Notes: generated by a model not told the origin, from the sequence alone. Shown: positions 12,488 through 24,306, counted from the stretch's first letter. The stretch is DNA of 64,000 bases from Hydrangea macrophylla (GCA_033977485.1 CM066994.1:83204871-83268870), one strand, 5' to 3'. Translations and numbers: made by a program.

Positions 12488-14237
12488 GCAGTATGGTACA
12501 AGTCTTTAGTACCGTAGGTACAATAGTTTTACAGCATACTTTTCACGATTCCTTATAATGGCATCAGAGCTATTTATTCAAAGGATTATCATCCATTTAA
12601 AATACAACTTAACTAAATTCTATTTTTCATATCTATTTTTCTTTCTCTTTATAAGACAGTGAAGTATAGCTCTTTAAAACCAAAGGCATAACATTTGAAA
12701 GCAAAAGGTACAAGTTTGTAATTTCTTTCAAACTATCACTGGCAGATTCCAACATACAAGTAGTCTACGCACTTAGTACATCTCATAACAGCAAAGGAAA
12801 ATAAAATATGAAAAACAGCTTAAAGGATCGATCTTTGTTGGGATCGATCTTATCAAGGATCGATCTTCTATAAGATCGATCTTGCAAGGATCGATCCTCA
12901 TACGATCGATCTTCCTTGTTTTCTTCGCATAAATTTCTACAGAACAGAGGACTATACTGGGTTTTCCAAACTAACTTTAAACAGGGCTTATAGTATATCG
13001 ATCTCTTCGTTTCGCCACACAAATTCCAAATATATCAGTCTTGTTTTCTAATTATTAATGTAACTTAAGTTATAGATGAAAATCTTAGAGTCACCGAAAT
13101 GTCGTTTTAACCTTTCATCGCAACTATTATGAATTAAGGTCTAAGATTTGAAACAGAGCTTAAGGGGACTCCAATCTTTCATTTCCAATTTATAGAACTC
13201 ATTTTTGTTGAGTATGGTAAGACCACCATTTTTAAAGCTTCAAAGTTTTATACATAAATCTAAACGTATTCACCTATGTTTGATACCCCAAGCTAGTGTA
13301 CATTATAAGTGAGTTCAAGAGACTCACCAGTTATTAGATTAATCGGCTCATCTCGCTGAAGAATTTCAAAAAACCATAATGAGTTTCAAGCTTTGAAAGC
13401 AATGACTATGGCTCTGAGCTTCCTTGTTTTTGTGTCCTCTTTCAACTTCCAGAATATGTGTGTGTGATTGAGAGCGATAAGAGATTAATGGAGCTTTTGG
13501 AAGTTGTATGAGTTTTGAAATCTTGAAAATGTATAATAGTGAGTGTGTGTAATTTTTCGAGGGAGAGAGAGTGAAATGGAGAGGAAAGCTTGAAATCAAA
13601 TGCTATACTTGTAAGTGTGGTTGTAGTATGTATATGTGTTTATATATGATCCAAAAGAGGGAGAGAGTAAATGAAAGAGAGAGCTATGAAAGTGAAATGG
13701 AGATTGAGAGTTAAAATACTCTCTATAAGTGAAATGTGTTTTGCAAAGTGTGTGTGAAATGTTTTGAGGTATGAACAAAATATATAAGCAAGCAATCAGC
13801 TGCAACTTGCAACTCAATAAGTGAATTGTGATGATTATTAGAATATAACAGCCTGTGTAAGATACGATTTGGCTTCAATCAATGAACGTCAAATAATTCA
13901 TCTAGTTTGGTTAATACAGTTTGGTTCAGTTAGTTCAGTTGGTCCGGGTAGTCTAGGAAAATATCCCAATTAGAGACCAAAAATGTAGTCAACGTGATTA
14001 CTATTTTATTAATGGCTTTTATTCTAAATTCAATGGTACCTTAGGGGGCGCAGTCTTAAGCAATATAAATACATTTTAAAATTACTAAGGTTCACAAAAT
14101 TAAAGGTAATGTAATTAATAACTAATAATATCAGAACAAGTTTTTATGGAAATATCACAACTAAAAAGAATACATAGTAGTAAAATAAAATTGACATTTT
14201 AATTATTATTAGGGAAATAAAATTACAGGTTGCTACA
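12488..14237 (-). mobile_element. Inverted, truncated Tekay-like LTR
   Basis: The reverse complement begins TGTAGCAACCTGTAATTTTA at 14237 and matches the start of the LTR at 30063 (TGTAGCAACTTGTATTTTTC). Further shared landmarks are the CCTAAGGTACC block near 14040, the AGTTCAGTTGGTCC-like block near 13935 and a GCTCTGATGCCA motif at 12570-12559. It is diverged from the other copies. It is cut at 12487 by the Tat/Ogre-like element, so its U5 end is missing. Confidence 0.75.
12826..12911. repeat. Six evenly spaced GATCGATC palindromes
   Basis: GATCGATC occurs at 12826, 12842, 12858, 12874, 12889 and 12904, so start-to-start spacing is 16, 16, 16, 15 and 15 bp. The 7-8 bp spacers differ from one another. 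The array sits inside the inverted Tekay-like LTR, roughly where the other copies carry GACCGGTC-type palindromes (31348-31425). No coding function is implied. Confidence 0.9.
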
Positions 14238-15162
14238 GAAATACAAGTTTTAGAGGCTTGAACATAGGGTGTTTTGAGGTGTACCTAGGAGTCTTTCTAA
14301 GTGGAGTAAGTAAATTATGATATGAAAGCTTTTAAATTCTGTCATAATCTTTTTAGAGTGTTTTGGAAACTAAAAATGCTAATTTTTCTATTTAAAAAGT
14401 CGTCAAAAATAAAGATAGAAATTTCGATTTGGGCTTTTAATCCCATCACTGCACTATGGGCCAAATTTAAGAGGTCATATCTCATGCATTTTAAGCCCAA
14501 ATTGGGCTTGTGACATACGGATTTATATGCCCAGAAAATATACTATCCATTCCAAGTGGTCTAAGGCCCAAAATCCTCTTGGTTTAAGAGTTATGGTCAA
14601 AATACTAAACTGTGCTAAAAATGGCTGCTTGTAATGGGCTTTGAAGATTATTTTGGTATGAAAATTATTTGGGAATTATTTTGGCCAAAAACAAGGTTTG
14701 GGCTATGATTTTAAAATATTTTAGGACTATTTAGAAAATGATTTCTTGAAATCCTACCCCAAGGTCCGAATTTTGGCTCGAGTAAGGGTATTTGGCTTAA
14801 TAAAAATACTTTGGCCATTTTACGTAGAAAACATTTTATTTTGGGTTTTTTTGTTTCTAGATTGTGTTTCTAACATACGTAAGTCTTCCTAGAGGCTATT
14901 CTAACATATCTAAGAGATCACGGTGCTTCACAGAGTTCTGCTTCATAGTTGACATTTCTCAATTCCAGTAATTGGGTTGTTCTTGAGGTGGGGGGTTCCT
15001 TCTGTCAAACGGACGAACCAAAATAGTGTGTCTATAGATGCAACGGCAACAATAACGATTGGGAGCTCTTCGTATGGTGGTGGCAACGATGACTTCTTCT
15101 CCTCTTCCTGGTGGCTTCGCTCGTCTCCCTTTCTCTGCTTCTAATCTCTCCAATCGAAGGAG
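14238..15162. other. Unassigned AT-rich stretch between two divergent Tekay-like LTRs
   Basis: No gene is supported here. Phrases such as ttaagcccaaattgggc and gggctatgattttaaaatat resemble plant LTR sequence, but I could not pair them with another copy in the window. The last 200 bp (about 14950-15160) are less AT-rich and contain a short minus-strand open frame with no recognisable motif. The left boundary of the next element is uncertain here. Confidence 0.4.
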
Positions 15163-15713
15163 GTCGGTGGCGATGGTTGTATTTTTTGCTTCCCTAATAA
15201 ATAAATAAAATATCATTTTTAGTTTTACTACTGGATATTTCGTCTAGAAATGTTATTATAAAATAATATACTCGTGTTATTAATTGTTAACCCAATGCCA
15301 TTTTATTTTACTACTATATTCTATATTTAATCGCGATGTTATTTTCATAAATAAATTATACTAGTATCATTAGTTGTTAATACAAGACTTTAATTTTGTA
15401 ACCCTTAGTAATTTTATTGTATTAATATATATTTAAGATTGCGCCCCTAAGGTACCCTATGAATTGGGATTAAAAACATTAATAAAGTATTAATCATGTC
15501 GCCTACATTTTTGTCCCTAATAATATGTTGGGGTATTTTCCTAGACTACCCGAACCAACTAGACTAACCTAACTGAACCAACTAACTTAAACGAACTGAG
15601 CTACATTATTTGATTTGAGAATCACTCAAGATCTTATCTTATAGGTTGTATTATTCTCATAATCATTTCGTAAAGATAAGTTCAGTGCAAGTTGCGAACC
15701 CAAGCCATCTTCT

Positions 15714-15720
15714 TATATAT
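15714..15720 (+). promoter_or_regulatory. Putative TATA box of the Tekay-like 5' LTR
   Basis: TATATAT in the context cttcttatatatgagtgttc is conserved at 30612-30618 in the 3' LTR. A leader-like sequence rich in CT and CA follows. If it is used, most of the LTR downstream would be transcribed, including the palindrome and tRNA-mimic repeats. Confidence 0.4.
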
Positions 15721-16511
15721 GAGTGTTCGCACCTTGTGAAACAATACACACACAAATTGCAAGCATTACTCTCAATCTCTCATCTTCCTCCTCCATTGAT
15801 GTCACTCTCGGATCATACCCACAAACATACTAAACTTCATTGATCCTTCTCCTTTTAATACACACACATTTCATTTATGGAAATCAGAGTTAGAAGAAAG
15901 GAAATGCAGAATATAGCATCGCAGTAGCTTCAAGAGGCCACAGCCATTGAAGTTAAGCTTGAAAATTATATTTTGGAATTCTCGTCTTTCTTTGGCAAGT
16001 CGCGCCGCTCAATCTAGTAACCAGTGAGTCTTTTAAACTCACTCATAATGTAATATTTGTCATTACACACAAGCCGGGGTATCAAAAATAGAGATATACA
16101 TATGTAAACATATATATAGTTTTGAAGCTTCAAAAATGGTGGTCTCTCAAACCATAACGAAAATAATTTCTGTAAATTGGGAATGAAAGATTACAACCCC
16201 AGTAAGTTTGATTTCAAATATTAGACCTCAATTTGTAACAGTTACGACATACGGTTAAAGCGAAGTTTCGATGACTCTCGAATTTTTATCTATAAGTTGA
16301 GCTACGTTAGGATTTGACATATAAAACTTAGATATTCATAATCTACGCGGAAAAACAAAGAGAATGCCATATTACACTTACTGTATTATTTGAGTTTGTA
16401 AAACTCGTATATAGCTCTGCAACTGTACAGTCTGGAGGTTGAAGAAGACCAGGACTGGCCATGAAACATGACCAGGACTAGTCGCGACAATGATCGGTCC
16501 CAAAACATGAC

Positions 16512-17842
16512 TAATCTTGTCAAAATCAAGATATAAAAGTATACTTTACTTTTGTAAAGATTTGCAGTGTGGAAGTAAAAGGTCGAACCCACAAAGATTG
16601 AATACTATGCACTTTAACTTTTAAAACCTAAATTTAGTTAATTAAGAAAAACGGATTTTGGATTTAATTTGAATTAAACTAATAACAATAAAAGTAAATC
16701 TAAATTATGAAAGCAATTAAATATTTGTTTTTATAATAAGTTTAAGGAACCTAGGATTGCAAATCCACCACTAGCTTCACAATAAGGGTATTTACGAATT
16801 ACTTTAGCTTATTAAGTTGGATGATAATGGGGAATTGTAGCTACAAGCCCAATTTCTCCGTCAAGAAAATAACTATGGTTCAAGCACCAACATAATCCAT
16901 CTTCGGTTAGCACAAATTATCCCACACTAAACTAGGGTTATGGTATAATCCGTCTAATCTAGGCATGGACTATTCGGATACTTGATAGCACAATTCAATT
17001 TAAGCACCATTACATGTAAATAATCTAAACAAGCACATCAAGCATAGATCATTGAGCACACTACCATCAAAATAGATCTAAGACAAGAGTAAACTTTGAA
17101 AGTAACGATTTAATCAATAAAAGCACGATTTATTTATAAAAATCCTCGGAACATGTAACTGTCATCCATACATAATAAAACTAAAAAAAGAACACAAAAT
17201 ACACCCTATTACTTGGCTAGGGTTTCATTGAAACCCTAGATCTTGAGTTCAGTTGTCCATAAAAGTGGTAGATGGCAAGTAGTTGATGGAGGAGGCCATG
17301 GAAATCCTTGGTCTTCTTCTTCTTCTCATTGCTTCCCTCCCTTCAATGGCTGAAGTTTTAGTTGTATATTGTGTGTATATTAATTGCCAACCCCAAGAAT
17401 TGAATTATAATTGAGTATTTATAGATTTGGAACAAGTTTTTGGAAGCTTTCTTAACCCAATTCGCCCTAAACTGCTGTATTTAGCTTTCCAGACGTAATT
17501 AGGCAGTTTCGTTCGCGTAGGAGTCTTCAGAATACTGAAATACACGTATTTGGTTTTTACACAGGTCGCGTGAGCAGGCCACGCGAGCGCGTAATTTGGA
17601 AGGTCGCATGAGCGGGTCGCGCGAGCGATTTCTGGGATTTCGCGCGAGCGGACCGCTCGCGCGATGTGTTTTTTTCAGCTTCTTTTCTTCTGTTTTTTCA
17701 CCCCATTTAACTTGGAATCTTGACTTTTCTCTAAATCCTGACAGAAAATAGAAAACGAAGTAAAAATATTCAAAAATAGGATAAAAAAGTACTAACAACT
17801 GTGAATTAAGGCGTATAATTAGGATTTGTTCTCTCCCAATCA
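16512..17842 (-). repeat. 3' LTR of the Athila-like element (1331 bp)
   Basis: It is nearly identical to 22962-24264 except for extra GC-rich units at 17566-17664. On the minus strand it begins TGATTGGGAGAG and ends at AAGATTA; the other copy ends GATCA, so one base has changed. A minus-strand TATAAATA at 17424-17417 is the likely promoter. Confidence 0.9.
17566..17664. repeat. CG-rich palindrome cluster in the Athila-like LTR
   Basis: Repeated GGTCGCGYGAGCG-type units are followed by CGCGCGAGCG-GAC-CGCTCGCGCG (17641-17663), an inverted repeat with perfect 10-bp arms. The cluster lies about 140-245 bp upstream of the minus-strand TATA box. The partner LTR (24012-24088) is shorter here by two units, although the LTRs were identical at insertion. 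Confidence 0.85.
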
Positions 17843-17862
17843 CACCCCCAGACCTACATTTT

Positions 17863-18189
17863 GCTAGTCCTCGAGCAAAAAGAACATGAAAATTAAACTA
17901 CTAATAAAAATACTACTCCATTTTCGCATGGATCACGATTGCATTTAGCGTATGCAACAAGCCTTTTAAACCTCTAGGTATCCCTAATCGGACGAGTGAT
18001 CTATGCGAAAATGGAGTAGTATTTTTATTAGTAGTTTAATTTTTATGTTCTTTTTGCTCGTCCGATTAGGGATACCTAGAGGTTTAAAAGGCTTGTTGCA
18101 TACGCTAAATACAATCGTGATCCATGCGAAATGGAGTAGTATTTTTAATAGTAGTTTAATTTTTATGTTCTTTTTGCTCGAGGACTAGC
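17863..18189. repeat. Long inverted repeat: 134-bp arms around a 60-nt loop
   Basis: The left arm (17863-17996) begins gctagtcctcgagc and ends cggacgag. The right arm (18057-18189) is its near-perfect reverse complement, ending gaggactagc. The 60-nt loop repeats part of the arm. A transcript would fold into a long near-perfect hairpin. It lies between the coding part and the 3' LTR of the Athila-like element. Short open frames here are by-products of the repeat. Confidence 0.9.
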
Positions 18190-18505
18190 AAAACAAGAAT
18201 AATATTAAAATTTGACAAACACAAAATAAGACTAAACAAAATGTATTTATAAACCAAAACAAGAATAATGAGACTAAACAACAAGTTAAAATGAAAAACT
18301 TTTTTTTTCATACGCTAAATGCAATCGTGATCCATGCGAAAATGGAGTAGTATTATTATTAGTAGTTTAATTTTTATGTTCTTTTTGCTCGAGGACTAGC
18401 AAAACAAGAATAATATTAAATTTTGACAAACACAAAATGAGACTAAACAAAATGTATTTATAAACCAAAACAAGAATAATGAGACTAAACAACAAGTTAA
18501 TGCGC
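18100..18505. repeat. Direct duplication of about 195 bp next to the snap-back repeat
   Basis: The segment from catacgctaaat through the aaacaacaagttaa block (about 18099-18290) is repeated at about 18310-18502 with few changes. Together with the inverted repeat this indicates a local rearrangement inside the Athila-like element. The stretch 18560-19360 is AT-rich without a recognisable gene. Confidence 0.75.
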
Positions 18506-19369
18506 TATTTCAAGTGAAATTTGACAAACACAAAATGTATTTATAACCCTCTAAAAAGAAAAGATAGGCTCAAAAGCTCACTGGGCTTAGTCTCCACCAT
18601 GTATTATCTAGAAATCTGAATCATATTATAGCTCACATCAAACATGTATTCAAGCGACCACGTGCAGTGCATATGTTTGTGTGCAAATCTATGATATAAA
18701 ACTACGATTCAAACGATACATGACCTAAAACGTCATACCATGACTTTAGCAAATATTGAATCACATCTTCTCATGTTTACCATTCTATAACAATCCAAGT
18801 TACATAACATGATGTATCGACTAGAGATTGCAAAGTCGTAGGTGACATCGTTTATTTAAGAACAAGTATCGAAAAATAATTTCAAAATTTTGGTGTATAT
18901 AATAATGTGCAGTGAGTGCATACCCCCAAACCTAAACTTTTCATTGTCCCCAATGAAACAATAAAACGAAAGAAAGGAAAGTACGTAAAGAAGGAACGAT
19001 AATACCTCGATTTCGACAACCACAAACCAGGTGAACATATATAAATATAGCAATACAATTACTCCAAACGGAGCACTATTTCACATGTTAATACTTAACA
19101 AAAGAAAATTAAACAAACAAATACATAATAAAAGCTAATATATAATAGATATGTTTTTTTTAATTATTTATTTTTTTTTTTTTTTTAAACACTAGAAACT
19201 AAACTAGAATTAAAAGAACGTAAAGAAAATAAAGAAAAACAAAACTAGAACTATGGAAACAAAGATAAACTTAAACGAAAAGAACTAAAAAAGAACAAAC
19301 AAAAAAGAAAAACAACTCGATAGGTTGGGGAAACGAAAGCTCAAAGAGAAAAATTGAGAAATCCCCACC

Positions 19370-19640
19370 TCGCGCAAGCGGACCGCGCGAGTGAGCGTCT
19401 CGCGCGCGAATCCCTCCGCGAAGTAAACCTGAGGCCTGTTATTAATTTTATTTAGAAAAATTTCTAAGTGCCAGAATCGCGTGAGCAAGCCGCGCGAGCA
19501 AACCCCTCGCGCGCGCGAATTCTGGAGCGAGATGTAACAGAGAGCTCATATAATAAAAAGTTGAAAAAAATTGTCTAAGGGAAAATATCGCGCGGGCGGG
19601 CCACGCGAGCGATGCATCGCGCGAGCGGGCCGCATGCGCG
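19370..19640. repeat. Three internal CG-rich clusters of the same motif as the LTR cluster
   Basis: Clusters at about 19371-19412, 19477-19520 and 19588-19641 repeat TCGCGCGAGCGG-like units, including ATCGCGCGAGCGGGCCGC. They are separated by AT-rich sequence of about 65 bp. They lie downstream of the protease on the minus strand, in the non-coding part of the Athila-like element. Confidence 0.8.
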
Positions 19641-19845
19641 ATGTGGTCTTTTTCCCCCTTTTTTTTAATGCATATTAGTTCAAAATAAATTTACTCCGAC
19701 ACCCAAACTTGTCCAGAATGGCCCAAAAAGGACTCAAAACTGACCCAAAATGACCAAAAACACTCAAAATTAAAAGAAACAGACGAAATAAAGCTTGGGT
19801 TGCCTCTCAAGAAGCGCTATCTTTTACGTCTTTAGCTAGACCGTT

Positions 19846-22457
19846 CTAGCTCAAGACTCGAAGAGGTTGTAAATCAGAGTTTGTACCCTTTAGGGCGTTA
19901 GGGAGATTTCGGTGGAAAGCCAAAACAAGGTCACTATTCGTTAATTCCTTTGACGACTCTCCTTTATCGTGTTCAAATCGATTCCTAACCTTTCGAGTAA
20001 ATTTGTCATTAGGGTCCGTACTATTCAAATTCATCCGCTCATTTTCCAATATATTATTCTCCTCACTCACGTTTATGTCTTGATAAAGTTCAACCGTTCT
20101 TATAACCTCACTACCCTCCATATATTGATAATCATCATCTTTAGGAGGTGGATCAATCGCATTAAACATGTTTAATTTAAGGTTCATGTTTCTGAATGAC
20201 ACTTTCATTACACATGTTCGACAGTTGACACGCGCATTAGCCGTGGCTAAGAATGGACGACCAAGAATGATAGGAGTATATTTCCTAGCATCTAAAACAG
20301 GTTCAGTATCAAGGAGAATAAAATCAACAGGATAATAGCATTTGCCAACTTTAACTAAGACATTCTCGACGATTCCTCTAGGTACTTTCACAGAACGATC
20401 CGCTAATTAAATAGTAGCAGTCGTAGGTTTAAGTTCACCTAAACCTAGTTATTTATAGACGTGATAAGGTAAGAGGTTAACACTAGCTCCTAAGTCAAGG
20501 AGAGTCCGATGAATGATAATGTCACCTATGACACATGAAATAGTAGGCGTACCGGGATCTTTATACTTTGGAGGAGCGTGTTGAAAAATTGAGCTTACTT
20601 TTTCCGTGAGAAAGACCTTTTTCGGAGTATGACTGCGTATTTTGCGCTTTTGCGTGCACAGGTCTTTTAGACATTTAGCGTAAGCGGAAATTTGTTTTAT
20701 CGCATCGAGGAATGGAATATTAATTTTTACTTATTTAAACACCTCGAGTATATCTTCCGTTTTTGAATTTTTCTTTGATAAATTAGACAGTTCCTCAACA
20801 TTTGGTGGATATGGCATTCTCAGAATGTAATTCGTTGGGACTGATTCATTCTCTTTCCTAACTCTATCCACATCCTTTTCTTTATTCGAGTTAATGTGTA
20901 CCTCTTTTTCTCTCGCATTCGGAATTTCAGCAATTTCCTCCCCACGAATAGTTGTCCTAGTCGACACGGCATTAACTTGCTCACTCATACCCCTACCCTC
21001 ATACTGTCCCTTAGGGTTTTGTATAGTTTGACTAGGCAGCTTACCCTCGTTTCTATGGCTCATTATATTAGCTATTTGTCCCATTTGGGACTCAAGCTTC
21101 GCAATGGATTGTGTGTAAGAGTGCACTATTTGTGCTTGTGCATGTACTTGTGTTTCAATGTTCTTAAGGGATGCCAACACCTTATCCTCAAAAGCGCTAA
21201 CCCTAAGAGGGTTAGGATTAGGAGGAGGGTGTTAGTATTGGTTTTGTTGAAACTGGGGTCGATAAGTATTAGGAAAATTATTCGGCATAGGATTATAACT
21301 ATTTCGTGAGAATTGTTGAATCGAGTTTATGTGTTGCTCCACAAATTCCAGAAATTGAGATGCCGATGGGCAAGAAAGTATAGAATGTGAAGGATCGAAA
21401 CATAATGCACAACTTTCATAAGAGGGTGAACCCGACATTTGACTCATTGTCAAAAGTCGGTCAAGTTTTTTAGATAGTTCCTGAAATTCTATTGAGTGAC
21501 TTGACTCAAACTTTACCTCATGTTTGGGTTGCGAAAGATATCCCTCAGAACGTATCGACACAGCCTGATGCATCAAGTTCTCGCTTAATGTTTCAAAATA
21601 TTTACAGGCCTCGTCGGCGCTTTTGTGTAGGAAGGTCCCCGCACAAACGGCATCGACGGTATTACGGACATAGGAAATAAGCCCCTCGTAGAAGACTTGA
21701 ACTAATTGCCACTTAGGAACCTGATGATGTGGGCATGAGCGTAATAATTCTTTAAACTTTTCCCAAGTATCATAAAGCATTTCCCCATCTTGCATCACAA
21801 AGTTTGTTATCGATTTTCTTATTTGATTTGTTCTTGTAATTGGAAAAAACTTTTGTAAAAATGCGTTGTGTAAGGCTTCTCATGTTTTAATTGTGTTTGG
21901 CTCAAGTGATTGAAGCCAATACTTCGCTTTATCCCTTCAAGAGAATGGAAAGAGACGCAGTTTTAATTCATCATTAGTGAAATTTTGGATTTTTAAAGTA
22001 GAGCAAATATCTTGAAAATCTCCTAAGTGTTGATAAGGATCTTCATTTATACGGCCATGGAAAGAAGGAAGTAGCGAGATGGTAGACGACTTTATCTCAA
22101 AGTGAGATGCCGTCGCCTCTAGTAATTTGATACCAGCTTGAGGCGTGTAAGTCGTAGGAATAAAATAATCGTTAAGTGAAAGAGGTGGCAGTATAGTAGG
22201 GTTATTTCCATTGTTTTCGTTGTTTCCAATGTCGCCACTAGAATAGGTTCTATATTCAAAGTTTGAGTTTTTCTTAAACGTTTACGGGTGCTTTGAATTT
22301 GAACCTGAAACAATGACGATGGTTTTGGAGTCGACTCGTCGTCTATTTTCAACTGAGCACTTGGAGCTTGGGTTGAAGACTTACTAATTCTAAGGGTACG
22401 TTCAAGTTCAAGATCAAAATATTTTAATTCTGGTTTATTTGAACGTGTACCAAACAT
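19846..22457 (-). pseudogene. Athila-like gag-protease, lightly damaged
   Basis: On the minus strand gag starts at 22457 with the Athila-type opening (N-K-P-E-L...F-D-L-E-L-E-R-T-L). It runs through the capsid region (LRSCPHHQVPKWQLVQVFYE near 21745-21686) and a CCHC-like knuckle CALCFDPSHSILSC near 21415-21374. The protease follows, with its DLGAS active site near 20485 and the flap/C-terminal block IILGRPFLATANA near 20265. At least one frameshift (about 22270) and several single stops (for example 21229, 20728 and near 20450) break the frame. It would encode particle and protease proteins. No polymerase follows. Confidence 0.8.
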
Positions 22458-22938
22458 AAACTAAAAAGAAAATAAACTAAAATAAAGACTGACTAAAATA
22501 AAAACAAAAATAATCACGCAAGTAAGACAACAAGCAAGCACACAGTACTACTATGATGCATGTAATTATCCTTATCCAGTGATTCGCGTCAAAGCCCAGC
22601 CCCCGGGTTTCCTAGCTAATGCACGTGAACAATCACTCCTAAACTAATGCAAATAGTGCGTCTCAGCGCCCTGACTTACAGTGGTTGGAAGCAAATTTCA
22701 AAGGAATTAATTTAGTTTATTTATTATTTTTTATTTTCGCGTAAGCTCCTTTGACGTGCACAGCTGCTCCACTCAAAATACTAGAATTTGATTACTTTGA
22801 GAAACTAGGAAATAAAAAGAAAAGTTAGTAACTTAAAACAAAAACGAAAAATAAGAAAAAAAATAATAATTAAAACCTAATTTAGTATTTACGAATTAAC
22901 TAAACTAAGATTCTAAAACTAAAGGTAGTAATTTGCAA

Positions 22939-22955
22939 TCCCCGGCAACGGCGCA
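22939..22955 (-). other. Primer binding site of the Athila-like element
   Basis: On the minus strand, GCGCCGTTGCCGGGGA follows a T-rich spacer just after the 5' LTR. It matches the Athila-type site except for one missing base in the TGGCGCC start. It fixes orientation as minus. Confidence 0.75.
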
Positions 22956-22961
22956 AAAAAT

Positions 22962-24264
22962 TGATCTTGTCAAAATCAAGATATAAAAGTATACTTTACT
23001 TTTCTAAAGATTTGCAGTGTGGAAGTAAAGGTCAAACCCACGAAGATTGAATACTACGCACTTTAACTTTTAAAACCTAAATTTAGTAAATTAAGAAAAA
23101 CGGATTTTGAATTTAATTCGAATTAAACTAATAACAATAAAAGTAAATCTAAATTATGAAAACAATTAAATATTTGTTTTTATAATAAGTTTAAGGAACC
23201 TAGGATTGCAAATCCACCACTAACTTAATAATAAGGGTATTTACGAATTACTTTAGCTTATTAAGTTGGATGATAATGGGGAATTGTAGCTACAAGCCCA
23301 ATTCCTCCGTCAAGAAAATAACTATGATTCAAGCACCAACATAATCCATCTTCGGTTAGCACAAATTATCCTACACTAAACTAGGGTTGTGGTATAATCA
23401 GTCTAATCTAGGCATGGACTATTCGGATACTTGATAGCACAATTCAATTTAAGCACCATTACATGTAAATAATCTAAACAAGCACATCAAGCATAGATCA
23501 TTGAGCACACTACCATCAAAATAGATCTAAGACAAGAGTAAACTTTGAAAGTAACGATTTAATCAATAAAAGCACGATTTATTTATAAAAATCCTCGGAA
23601 CATGTAACTATCATCCATACATAATAAAACTAAAATAAGAACACAAAATACACCCTATTACTTGGCTAGGGTTTCATTGAAACCCTAGATCTTGAGTTTA
23701 GTTGTCCATAAAAGCGGTAGATGGCAAGTAGTTGATGGAGGAGGCCATGGAAATCCTTGGTCTTCTTCTTCTTCTCCTTGCTTCCCTCCCTTCAATGGCT
23801 GAAATTTTAGTTGTATATTGTGTGTATATTAATTGCCAACCCCAAGAATTGAATTATAATTGAGTATTTATAGATTTGGAACAAGTTTTTTGAAGCTTTC
23901 CTAACCCAATTCGCCCTAAACTGCTGTATTTAGCTTTCCAGACGTAATTAGGCAGTTTTGTTCGCGTAGGAGTCTTCAGAATATTGAAATACACGTATTT
24001 GGTTTTTACATAGGTCGCGCGAGCGCGTAATTTGGAAGGTCGCGTGAGCGATTTCTGGGATTTTGCGGGAGCAGACTGCTCGCGCGATGTGTTTTTTTTA
24101 GCTTCTTTTCTTCTATTTTTTTACCCCATTTAACTTGGAATCCTTCCTTTTCTCCAAATCCTGACAGAAAATAGAAAACGAAGTAAAAATATACAAAAAT
24201 AGCATAAAAAGTACTAACAAATGTGAATTAAGGCATATAATTAGGATTTGTTCTCTCCCGATCA
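22962..24264 (-). repeat. 5' LTR of the Athila-like element (1303 bp)
   Basis: It begins and ends TGATC...GATCA as read on the plus strand, and matches 16512-17842. The GC-rich cluster (24012-24088) has fewer units than in the partner LTR. Confidence 0.9.
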
Positions 24265-24306
24265 ATGACCATGACCAGTCCTGCTAAATGACCATGATTG
24301 GTCATG
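24265..24306. repeat. Right half of the split GACCAGT/ATTGGTC palindrome cluster
   Basis: After the ATGAC duplication come atgaccagtc and tgaccatgattggtca, the continuation of the cluster at 16448-16511. The uninterrupted form is at 31348-31425. Confidence 0.7.

Larger units (their letters stand above)
16507..24269 (-). mobile_element. Athila-like LTR retrotransposon (gag-protease only) with target duplication ATGAC
   Basis: The element proper spans 16512-24264 and is flanked by ATGAC at 16507-16511 and 24265-24269. On the minus strand: 5' LTR 24264-22962, primer binding site near 22955-22939 (GCGCCGTTGCCGGGGA, Athila type), gag and protease 22457-19846, a non-coding region with GC-rich clusters and snap-back repeats, a purine tract (GGTCTGGGGGTG) and the 3' LTR 17842-16512. 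No reverse transcriptase, RNase H or integrase is seen. The two LTRs are very similar, so insertion is fairly recent and later than that of the Tekay-like host. Confidence 0.92.

Noticed and set aside
12559..12570. TGGCATCAGAGC as a copia-type primer binding site
   Set aside because: It aligns, on the minus strand, with the CTCTGATRCC repeats of the Tekay-like LTR. No LTR end precedes it.
12826..12911. Evenly spaced repeats resembling a tiny CRISPR array
   Set aside because: The repeat unit is only 8 bp, the spacers are 7-8 bp, and the array lies inside a plant LTR. This is not a CRISPR.
14959..15216. Minus-strand 85-codon frame as a host gene exon
   Set aside because: It has no recognisable motif, and its start falls in the Tekay-like LTR.
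18003..18188. Short plus-strand frame with a repeated FISSLIFMFFL-like segment
   Set aside because: It is produced by the snap-back and direct repeats of the Athila-like element and has no protein family signature.
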